In this document: positions 48,628 through 60,600 of the stretch, piece after piece
How positions within the stretch are numbered: position 1 is the stretch's first letter
Layout of the letters: every line of letters starts with the position of its first letter
NCBI GenBank assembly: GCA_963931865.1
Contig: OZ007515.1
Span: 10,923,663-10,987,662 of the forward strand
DNA: 64,000 nucleotides
DNA from: Axinella damicornis
Lineage: Eukaryota; Porifera; Demospongiae; Axinellida; Axinellidae
Reading direction: 5' to 3'
Notes under the pieces: model-generated
Database searches by the model: none
Told to the model about the DNA's origin: nothing
Seen by the model: only the letters and a program-made list of their open reading frames with translations
Program-made: the position numbers and the translations under genes

Positions 48628-51600
48628 ATGTCCACCTCACGTCCACCTGACGTCACTCACGTGATGAATGATACCAGGCCTTCCATGTTTTTCACCGCCC
48701 TTCCACATTCGTGTATTATTGTCAATGCAAACCGAAGAACAGAAAAAAGGCCTGGGAATGAGGCTAGCTTTGTACATAACAAGCATTGTTACTATGGGAA
48801 CAGCAACCTATTGATTAAGGTGATGGTGCCAGCTTCTTAAAAATAATATAATTGACCAGCAGCCCAATGAAATTATGCCCATGATAGTAATTCTAATTGT
48901 GTATGTGTTTATGTGAATGTGTGTGTCACGTCTCCATTGGAATGAGGATGACTCGGCCGTGATGCAAAGTGATGCGATGTGATGTCACTTCACAATTTTG
49001 GTGAAGGTCAAATGTTTAGAGTTCTTGTCGGCACATCAGTAATTATGTTTAGCCAGTCATTGGGTGATGTTGTATGATGCCCAATGGCATGTTAATGTAC
49101 TGAGGGTAGTCAGCCCCACCCACTACCATCAGCTGTCTGAGGGTCAAGGGAAATATCATAATTCACTACCTTTTTGTGTGTGTGTCATGTCTTCAATGGA
49201 ATGTGGATGACTCGGCTTGTGATGCAAAGTGATGCAATATGATGTCACTCTTTGATTGTTGGCGAATGAATTTTTCTCTGGTCACATCACCATACAGGTT
49301 TGTTTAGCCAATAGCGTTGATTGGGATTGGGTGATGTTGATATGATGCCCAGGGTAGTCAGCCCCACCCACTACCATGAGCAGTCTGAGAGTCCAGAGAT
49401 ATATGTGTGCTACATGGTTTTATATGCCCATCCCAGTTATGGATCATGAATACTATTACTGCAGCGAGGAGACTGGGATGATATTTGAGTAGAAAAGTTA
49501 ATGCCATTTTTACAGGTAATATACTTTGAGTGCTTACAGCAATACTAGATCTACTACTTATGAGAGTGGCTCTTAGTGGGTGTGGTCGGAACACTGACAT
49601 TGAACCAATTAAATTCACATTAGCTAGCTGTCCGAGGGGAGTAGCTTGGAGCTCTCAGCAAGCTCTACCAACCTCCCTGGGCTTTACTATGATTCCTGTC
49701 GCTGGTATCGACAAGTTAGGTCTTGTGATTTTTGCTCTGCAAGTTTGATGTCAGAGAATGCTTGTAACTGGATTTTACAGGACCGCACACAGAGTGTGCA
49801 TCCTAGTGCAGAACTCCACGGCATCCAATGGTACGTATATCTCTTGTACTTCATAGTGCATGTTGCTTATTGCAGTGAGCCTGAGCGAGCTCCATAGTAG
49901 AAAATTTGCCCACGTAATAGACTGGTATACCATCAGCTGTCTACACCTTTAAGAGAGATAGATCTGTCCTGAAAGACACTGCAACCCGGCCCTTCACTCT
50001 TGTTATGATATACAAAGCCGCAGATTGAATGTCCGTTTCTGCTGTTGTGACAGCTCGCTGATGTTCATTACATGCTTAATGAGGAAACCGTAATGAAACA
50101 TGAGAGATTTTCGAACTCAAGGTAGAGGTCCACTAGAGGCCTGTTAGCAAACAAGAGAACAAGTATTCAGAAGAGCTGCTGCTCAAGGCAGAGCTTGTTA
50201 TGACTCAACAATCTTCTATTCAGAGTGTGGAATTAGTAATGATTGTTACCATGGCAACATGCTAGTTACCATGGCAACATGCTAGTTGCCATGGTAGAAA
50301 TTGTCACCATGGCAACATGCTTGATGAATACAGTGTTTAGATACCTGAAGGTGATCAAGTGGGCGTGAGCATGGCCCCGCCCATTGGGTACCTAAGGGAG
50401 GGGCTTGTGACTTTGTAGAGGATACACTTTCAGGTGGTAGTGGTATACTTGGTGAGTGATCTTTAGATGCCCGGATAGTTCTTACCCCGTTACCAACTAA
50501 TGACTGCAAAACCCATCATATGAGACGTTCAGCTTCATGTTGTCACATCTGGCAATGTTCTTGGGACTTAAGTTCTGTGTGAGCGGAAGGCGGGACAGGG
50601 AGAGTTGGGTGGGTGCACCCAAAGGGTGCAAACAGCATGGCTGCGTCTGGGCTTAGCCGTGAATAGGCCTTGGTGGGAGCCGGGTTTGCCATTTCTCAGG
50701 TTTTAAGCGTGGATGGGCCTAGAAAACAGTGCTCTCACCTTGTATAGCCTTCAAAGCTGATTTTTCTGCTAGAGCGAGTTACTGGTGCCCAAGCATCTTG
50801 ATTGCATATCCGTTAACAAGTGGGTGTGGTTAGAGTCATGAATGTAGACATGGCCGTGTGCATTTCTGTGTGAAGTTTTTAGCATGAAAACCGATGGGAA
50901 CCTTATCTAGGGTATGTTTAAGTAAGTTACAAGCTATAAAACTGACCTCTAATGTGTATGCTTGGTAAAGAGTTAACAGGAGCTTATGAGATCCTATCTT
51001 TAGTCTACCTGAGTTGTGAATTATGGAATGTGGATGACTCGGCCTGTGATGCAATGTGATGCAATGTGATGTCACTTTGATCTTCACAATTGTTGGTGGT
51101 GAAAGTCTTGTTGTCACATCATCACTGTGTAAAGTGACTCAGCCAGTCCAGCTCCACCCATCATTGAGTTAGTATGCCCATGTTATCTTACATACACTGT
51201 ATTGTCACTAGAACATGGAAGATTTATATGGTCACTTATGAATTGGCTCTCAGTTTTGAGTTATGTCAGCTGACGTTCCAACTAAGATACTGTTTAATGT
51301 CTAACAAATCGACATCTCCAATTTTCAGGACCCCATCACTAGCTAAAAGAGACTAATGATAGGTAGCAAAATTATTGTTAGAAGCTTGCAAGGAGAAGCA
51401 AGTTTGCAACACCTCATGCCTGTTGTATAGGAAACCCTCTCAACAGGAACTGGCCTTAGTGTTTGCATTGCTGTGTGCACAACCCTTTTGGGAGCAGCAA
51501 CTTGTCTATGGTGCAAGCTAAGGTAGCCACTTCTCCGATTGTGTGATATTGCACTGAACTTCAATCCAATGCCGAGACAAATTGTTCTGTCTAGTATCCA

Positions 51601-54600
51601 TATTTCAGATTAAAATTGATGTAGCTAATATATTTTTAGTGCATGTCACGTCTTCAATGGAATGTGGATGACTCATCCTGTGATGCAGTGTGATGTCACT
51701 GATTGATATTCCAAGTTTGGTGAAGGTCAAGTTCTTGTAGTCACATCAGCAGATGTTTAGCCAATAGCTTTCATTGGGTGATGTGTGGTGACATCATCTG
51801 ATATGATGCACAATGGCATGTAATTACGTCTACTAAGCTATATTCCAGCCTCACCCACTACCATTAGCTGTCTGAGGGTCAAGAGAGATATCATAATTAC
51901 ATGTTACTACATATTTGTGTGTCACGTCTTCAGTGGAATGAGGATGACTCGGCCTGTGATGCAAAATGATGCAATGTGATGTCACTCTTTGATTTTCACA
52001 ATTTTGGTGAAGGTCAAATGTTTGAAGTTCTTGTAGTCACATCAGCATGTGTTTAGCCAATAGCTTTCATTGGATGATGCGCGGTGGTGACGTCAGCTGA
52101 CATGATGTCCAATGAAATGCTAGATTCACTGACTCAGCTATTCCATGCAGCCCCACCCATTGGGTAATCACCTCAATTAGTGGTCTGTGGGCCAAGCCAA
52201 GGTTTTGTATGAGTGTACATGTGTATTGCCATAGTAACTGAAATGGCAAAGTTTGCATTTCATGGAAAGAGTCTGTTACTACATATGCAGCACCTAAGAA
52301 AATGAGAGAGGCAGCCTTGTAGCCTTGTATTGCAGTGGCCCTATGATGATTACCTGGTACATGTACCATTGTTATGTGTCGGAGTTCTTTAGCCTCATTC
52401 CCGGACCTCCATGCACCAGCTTTAGTATATATTGCCATCCCATTCCATTCCACCTTGTGTGGGATGGAGCCTGGTAAAAGGGTGGATAGCATTCCAGATT
52501 GCATTACTAGTCACTGTACCTACAATCTATCATTTGTTGTCCATTCAGGAGCCTGGCAAGGAACCATCTGGAGGTTCTTCCTGAGGGACTGTTTCCTTGC
52601 AGTAAGCAACTCTCCATGATGTGAGCCCACAGCAGTAAACAATAGTATGTCCGGATAATCCTCGAACAAACATCCAACATCTGCATGTATCTTGAGCTAT
52701 ACTGTCCACCCATGCACACCCTGAACACAGTTTTGCTCCATGCCCTGAGCGCAGTTTCGCTCCACACCCTGACACAATTTCGCTCCACACCCTGGGCGCA
52801 GTTTCGCTCCACACCCTGGGCGCAGTTTCGCTTATTTACCTGAACTACTCTCTCTACTGGTAGCAAGTTTATAATGGAATGGTCGCCTCCACAGCTTAAC
52901 ATCTTGATCCGAGGAACATAGCATAAATCAATCCAAATCGCTATCATCAATATCAATTTTAACTTGCGTGTGTGTCTGTGTGTGTGTGTCTGTGCGTGAT
53001 GGAAGTGGGCAGGTCGGGGCGGGACTGACTATAGACCTTTGTACTTTACCACTACTGCCGGACCTCGAACTTCTGTGAAGATTGCATGAGAAACGATGGC
53101 TGGAACCTTCCAGAACAGCTGAGGCTGCAAGCGGACACAATCTGGGAGCAGCAGATGTGATCTGAGGGTAGCAGCTAAAGCGGACGTGACCGGGTTGAGC
53201 AGCAGCTGTAGCAGATGTGATCGGGGAGCCGCAGACTGAGGCAGACACGATCAGGGAGCACCAGATGAGGCTGACACGATCGTGGAGCAAGAGCAGCAGC
53301 TGAGACAGACGCGTTCGCGTCGGGCAACAACTGTATAAAGCCTAGTACCCGCAATAGGGGAGCAGCTGCAACGGGGGCCGGACTGCTAAACATAGGTGAA
53401 TGAAGGGGAAGTAGCTGAGCGAGCGAAGCTACTTGTTTGGTACAAGAGCGCATGATGACATCATTGTTTTTTTCACAGCGCTCTTGTTTGGTACTATTTA
53501 TACTTTGCATACACAACCCCTTCAGCAATCTGCAGGGGAACAAGCTGCATACTGTTCAGCCAGGTGCATTCAGTGGGTTGCAAGGCCTGCACATGTTGTA
53601 AGTAGAAAATGTTTTGATGATTCCTGTCAGATTCTGATTTACAGATTTCATGATACCATGCAGATTCAAAGGGTTGTGCCAATATCACTGTTTTAGGGCT
53701 GATATCTGTACATGTACTCAGAGGAGGGAGGACACCATCACATAGGCTGTACATTTGCACTGCGTAGTCAATTTAGTTGGGGTGCCCTCTGCCAATTTGA
53801 AGTCTCAGTACATGATATTCAGTAGAGCATTTACAGATCGAGCGTCCTGGTGTAGTCCACTGCTATGACCGAGTATACAGTTTATATGCATTCAAGAATG
53901 CTAGGAATGATAACTAACCACGTGATTTTGCCAAGACATGACGTCGTGTCCTCCCTCCTCTGCATGTTACTGTAATGTCATGATCGAAAGAGTGCCCATG
54001 GGCAGTTCTCCCTTAGTAGTCTGTAGTTTCCTCCCAGGATTTCCTTCCGAGTTTTCTCCAAAGCTGGGTACGATGAGGTAACCCCTTACCAGTAGTGTGA
54101 TGAGGCTTACTTGGTGCTAAGGTTTTGTGCTATGTATTGGCCTTGGATGCACTGTATGTGTTCATCCGCTTGCAGGGGCCTTGAAGACAACCTTCTTGAC
54201 CAGAGAATATTTCAGGAGTTAGCTGACACCAAGCAGCTGGCAACACTGTATGGAAAGTGAATATTGTATTCTGTATATGGCAGGAAATGTTTAGCATCAG
54301 TTCCAGGCTCTCTCCTCTGAGGTGAGAGCCTGGGACCGAGGCTAGGAAATTCTGCTGGGCTACATAAAACATGCTTGAACACTAGCCTCATTCCCAGGCC
54401 TATATACCCTATAATTTTTCTGTTCTTTGGTTTGCGTTGACAGATGTGGAAGAGCGGTGTGGCGAAAAACAGGGAAGGCCTGGTATTATCCATCACATAA
54501 TTGATGTCAGGTGGACATAGGGGTGTGTGGCCCAACCACAAATAAGTTTAATAACTGGCCGACAAAGTTGCGTAGATCGTCTGAGAGTCTCAACTAGCCG

Positions 54601-57600
54601 CAGAGCGTTCAAATTAAGCCGACTGGATGATGAACTGCTTCGGGACCTGCTGAAACGACTACGGGCCCCATCCCCCCTATGTCCACCTCGCGTCCACATG
54701 ACGTCACTCACTTGATGAGCGATACCAGGCCTTCCCCATTCTTCACCGCTCTTCCACATCCGTGTATTATTGTCAATGCAAACCAAAGAACAGAAAGAAC
54801 GTGGTAGGCCTAGCCCCGTTCCCAGGCCTCCACGCCCAGCTTTTGTCGTTTGCAGTACGAAAAGCGGGGAGAAGGCCTGCACAGGTTTCACACGTGATGC
54901 GTGCCGCGACCGTCATCCATTCAAGACCATTAGACTAGTACAGTAGCTACGAAGACAGGTCAACAGCCAGAAGAGAGCCACACCTGCTTATCCAAGCTAG
55001 AAGTCTTACCTACGTAAAATGTATTGCTGAGCTGCAAGTGTTGTACTTTCCAGAGCGATGGCTCACTGCACGGAGTGAACCGTATGTGTGTCAGCTGGGT
55101 TCAAGCACTGGAAATTACACAGAGATGACTTAGGTTGTGCCTTCGTCAGCTGCATGACTGAACTACTATTCCTACTGTACTTGCCTGTAAATGTGTTTAG
55201 CTTCTTGTGGCTTACTGTGCAATTACACAGTCGGTTTTAATTGGTGAAGTATATAATATAAAATATATGTACTAGGAATACTGTGTGCGCCACATGGCCA
55301 CGAGAGATTTTGTCACATGATGTGTTTCCCGTGTTTTCAGTCGGCTGAATAGCAACAAGATTACGATGCTACCCAAAGATGGATTAGACCTGCCAGTGCT
55401 GAAAGCCCTGTAAGCAACACTGATATCAGCTCTGACCAGCTCTGGTTACTGCCTGATAGTGTGTGAGTGAGTCCAACCACTAATAATGCAACCAGTGATG
55501 TATAAGCAAGCCTATATTATTCCCAATGTTGGATCAGGTGGTTAGATCCACTACATAAACTCTCATTCTCGGCCTCCAGCCAGGAGCATATTTTGGAAGA
55601 TTGTATATGCAGTGGTGGACCTATTGTAATTACCGTATTTCCGCGATCAAACGCTGCGGCTACTATTTATTTCATCACGCGATTTACTGCGGCTACTATT
55701 CGAGGGCGGCCACTAATCGAAGGCGGTGTTTATTAAGCTCGAAGCGAGGAAACGGATTGGAGCACAGTGTATGCACAAAGAAAAAGTTTTTTGTTTCAGC
55801 CCTGGGCCGTGTGGTACTGTCATAATCATCCCGACAAAACGGTAAGAAACGCCAACATTACATGTACTATCACGTCGCCGGTCACCATGACGTCGCTCCC
55901 CCCCCCCCCCCCCCCCCGCCATGTGCGCGTGCCTCGACCACAGAAAACGCCAAACGCTTAGACAGCTGTCGGGGAATATGACCAACAATCAATTCTCCTC
56001 TCTTCACGATCACAGCTAAATAGTCACGGTCCTCGAGGGCTAAACAAAACGCTTCAATCGATCGCCGCGGCTACTAAACAAGGGCGGCGTTTATTTCGTT
56101 CAGCCCTTCTGGAGGTGCGGCTATTATTCGAGGGCGGCCACTAATCAAGTGCGGCGTTTGATCGCGGAAATACGGTAAGTGTCTCACTGTGTTTTGTGTG
56201 TAACACATACTGTATGTGCTGATCCTAACCCTAACCCGGCCTGAACTTGGAGGCTACTTTGACGGCCGGTACCATACATGCAGTACGTGCTTGACAGTAA
56301 AATGTCATAACTTGGTCTCAGTGAAAAAGATCTGCTGTTTCGTCCATTCCATTCTGATCCGGGTTTACAGTTGCCCTACTATGTACTTAACTCTTGCGGG
56401 GTGATGTAGCATTTTATTGATCTGATTCCTTCATCGTTCCTGCTCTCCGCAGCTCCCTTCACTCCAACAACATCACAGAACTTCCAGCACGTCTGCTTGG
56501 CAACTGTTCTTCCTTGGAGTTACTGTGAGTGGTTGCATGGAATAGGAGGAATGGGTTTGGGGATGACACTGTGCTGTATCGTACAACATTGCGTGAGAAA
56601 AGGGAGACCATGATGACCGTTTGCTCATGTTGGCAGATCAATTGCCCATAATTTATACCCTATATATTACTCTGTTTGTCCCAGGTCACTAAGTAACAAT
56701 AGCCTCACAACCTTGGCCTCAGATGTGCTCTCTGGCTGCAGAAGTCTAACAAAACTGTAAGCTACTGCATGAAGCAGTAATACTGTACGCATGTAATAAA
56801 TATATCATGACATCCTCACACTGCAGTGAATTGGGAAACAACCAGCTGGCTGAAATCCATCCAGATGTCTTTCACGATCTAACTGAGCTGAAAAATCTGT
56901 GAGTGTGGATTTCTGTTGGTAGTGCATATCTGACAACTAGAAGAAAGATAACTTTCCAACGCTAATGTTTATACACTTGCTATATTTATCTGCTGTTCAG
57001 TGCATGTTCACCATGTCGCACCTACGAATTAGTTTCTTACACTTCTTGTCTGAGTTTTATGGTAAGACGTTTGTGCTTTTTGTCTCCTCTCTTCAGATTT
57101 CTACGTAGGAACCGTTTGACTTCCCTCCCAGTTGGTGTCTTCAGAAATTTATGCTCCATTGAGGGAATGTATGTATAGGTGCAATACATATGCGTACGTG
57201 TCTCAAAAATGACAGAAGGGCAGCTTTGCCGTAATTTTGCACAGTCCCTCCAGGAATCTACTACGAATCGGAAGACTTCTTTTGAAGACATAGAAGGGTC
57301 CTGTGAACAGTAGTAATGAAAAAGTTCCAGAGTTCCGCTTAGCTCTGATCTTTCACAGCTTCACTTCAATTTTGAAGATCTGGAGGATTGTTTGCGGCAG
57401 AGATGCAGCGGAGTAGAGGAAGTAGTTTCCGCAACTCAACGTCGGTTTTAAAGCTGTGTACCATATACAGCTTTAAAACCGTTATCATACGTAATCTGCC
57501 AAGGCCTGACATAAATTATGTAAACCTGTCATGCCATAGAGCTGCTGACTGTTCATTTTGCCCTTCTCCATCAATGCATCTATTTGACAAGTGTGTATAG

Positions 57601-60600
57601 TATGCCATTTTCAGATGTAGACTAACTGATTTTTCCCTTTTCCTACTTTCCAGATATCTGAGTAACAACCTATTGAAGGCCATTCCTCCTGGAGTGTTTG
57701 CTGAACTCCCTGACCTTGTCACAATGTATGTTAAATTATTATGTGCATGAGTCTCTCTCAGTAGAAAGGAAGCCAGATGTGTATGACGGTTGATAGGACG
57801 AGTGTAACGCAGAATGAGTGAAGGTGATGATAGGCAGGGCCGAAGCCACCAAAACCTCAGTGTCAGGTTCCTTGGCACACCATGGGCGAAGCGCAGAACT
57901 GTCTGGGGAGGTCTGGGGGCATGCCAATTTTGGAGCCTCTCAGGCCACTTTTAGACTAAGTGTCTTGGCTACTGTATTACCCCACAGCTGAAAGCAGCGC
58001 GGTGGAAGGATGAAATCTTGTATTCAAGAAAACCGAAAACAGCAGGAGATGTAATAATCAGAAGTTCTCATATGTTTAAAGTCATTCGTTCAATTCTAGG
58101 CCGTTAGTTTAATCTTCATAAGGTGATTCAGATGGAGTTGGGACATGGTGCTTCTCAAATAGGTTTCTATCCTTCTGAGGCCACAAAATGACCTCTCTGA
58201 AGTCGAGTTTGTTGCTGGCATCAACAGAAGCTGAACTGCCCAGAAGACCATGTTCACCAAAGTTCTTTGAGCCGGGCTCAGACGTTGGAGGACTTTTTTC
58301 AGCATTTTGATGGAAGGTCACTCCCCTTTTTCAGTTCCTTCCAAGTACATTGTTTGTAGCGCCTTCAGCTGTGATTCCAGATCAACTTTGTTGAGATCCT
58401 GTCCATAGAATTCACACACGAAACTAAGTTCCCTATTATAGTCCTCCCCGGTGCATGCTTTGAAAAGAAGCTGCTCAATGTTAGGATAGATTCTGAACCC
58501 TGGCTGGTCAAACCTGTCAGTGATGCTTGGTCACAGCAAGATCCAAAGCTTCAAAATAGATTTGCTGGTGTGGTGTACCTGTTGTGGACTTGGAGCTGTG
58601 GAGGTAAAGTGGCCCTTGTGTGCTACGTAAAGGTGCTGAATCACTTGAAGTATTAGCTGAGAAGCAAAAGATTTGGCTACAAAGGATCTGATCACAGGCA
58701 CTTCAGCTCACTAGGGAGGAAGATCCTTCGTTGTATTCAGCAATCCCCTTTCCTTACTATCATGGTAGATGAAACTACCGATGTGATTAGGTGGATGGAT
58801 GGCAAATTCTCTACCATTGAACTCTGCTTCACCATGGAACTCAATGCTTCACCACCTCCTTGCTCATAGTGTTTGGCATCTTAAGTTCCCTTGATAGTTG
58901 AGGCATGGCAACATCCAACTGCACCCTTCTCACCTCAGCTTTCTCCCAGAACAAGTCGAAGTCCGAATCAGAGCGCACTCGTTTTGCATTTTCGTGGCCC
59001 TCTGTGCTTGAGAATTCAGGATTTTGCAGAGTCTTACTGAGCACATCAGTATGGTCTCAGAATCATATCTGACAGGAGCAAGCTAAACAGGAATCGAAAA
59101 GTTTCCATCTGACTTGCAATCCCTTCATCTCAGTGTCTGATGTGGCCATCATTGCCTCTTCGCACAGTGCCTGGAGCTCTTTGTGGTTGGCCACAATGCT
59201 GGCTAGGGAACGAGCACGAACAGTCCACCCGGTGGTGCACAAAGTGCAAATCGAGGAAGCATCACTTCCGATTTCTTCTTTCACCTGACTCAGCATGGCA
59301 TCATGCTTCCTCTGTCTTGAAGCTTGCATCGGATACTGTATGTCTATGTCAAAGGCCCTTGGTAGCTATATGAACACTGAAAAGTCACGCCATCCACTCC
59401 CCTCAATAGTTACTCACAGGAGAATCTTCTCATACGTATAATCCTCCTACCGGTAATAGATTTACCTTTCATCTTGAAAGCCACCTACGTATCCGTACAC
59501 CCTCCTGCTCGACTTTTTGATGCATAGTAGATAATATTATACAGTATACCCAGATATGGGCTTAAGAAACTGTTGATGGGTAAATTAGTTCTGTTGTTGA
59601 GCCTGTATTCATCTTTTCTCATTTCCTGGCAGTCACTTGGAGTGGAATGATCTAACAAACATTGAAGGAGCTGCGTTTACAAACGTGACTAGACTGGAAA
59701 CAATGTAAGCAGTGGATATATACACACTGTATATACGTATGCTGCCGAATTTCTCCCATAATCATTGCATGGCTGTACGTATGTGCGTACCCTGTATACT
59801 TGTGTACACTCCCATATGTTTGTTCATATAACGTATACATATATATACAGCCTTATATGATGTGTTGTCAATGCATTATTGTATCATTTCTTTAGCTTCC
59901 TGCACCATAACAACATCATTGATATACAGCCTGGAGCTTTTATTGGCCTGCCAAACCTCAAATACTTGTACGTAAGTTCCGAATCCAAATGAGCAGCATG
60001 ATGCAATCTAGTTTAAAATTCATCAAAAGTGGTGTGATTATTATACTACATGGGGAAATGTCCATTTTGCACCCAGATCAATGGCAACAGTTGTGTATAT
60101 ATACGTACATGGATGGTTGTACAGTGTGTTGGACGATTGAGGAACTATGCTTTTCCTAAATGTAGACTTGCCCGTGGAGTAATGAAGAATGTCTATAGCC
60201 ATTGAGATTGGAAACATTCTGAAACTCATTTCTTTTTTCCACAGGGTTTTGTATGAAAACAATATCACTTTTCTCAAGCAAGGAGTCCTAAACTCGCTGA
60301 GCTCATTGCAGAAAGTGTGAGCATCCATTCCATGGTTGATAATTGCCATGCTGCTAATTTCACTATATATTCCTTCCTTCTAGTCACATGGACCCAATGC
60401 TGTGCAACTGTGGCCTGGCCCCACTGTCCAGTTGGGTGAAGCGGCACCACGTCAGAGGACTGATGTGTGTGGGGAAAGAAGGCATTGTCGTCAGTGTAGC
60501 CAACCTGGAGGAGGAGTGCCGTGCACCAAGTAGGGTTGATGCTTTTATCAGTGTAGTCAGATTTCTCCGTGTGTGGGTGCGTGTGTCCATGTGTGAGGGG

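Larger units (their letters stand above)
42750..52200. repeat. 9.5-kb complex of diverged module copies and segmental duplications
   Basis: About 13 copies of a module around CACGTCTCCATTGGAATGAG + GATGACTCGGCCTGTGATGC + AAAGTGATGCAATGTGATGTCACT begin near 42752, 43861, 44122, 44362, 45103, 45360, 47191, 47480, 48928, 49186, 51026, 51646 and 51922. Most continue with TTTAGCCAATAGCTTTCATTGGGTGATG and CAGCCCCACCCACTACCATCAGCTGTCTGAGGGTC. Larger blocks are also duplicated: 45860-46480 with 49390-49910, 47690-48030 with 50075-50390, and 44930-45040 with 48770-48880. No coding pattern is common to the copies. Confidence 0.88.

Noticed and set aside
52507..53543. Minus-strand proteins rich in Ala, Pro and Ser
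   Set aside because: They overlap LRR exons 5 and 6 on the opposite strand and a tandem repeat of AGCAGCAG units.
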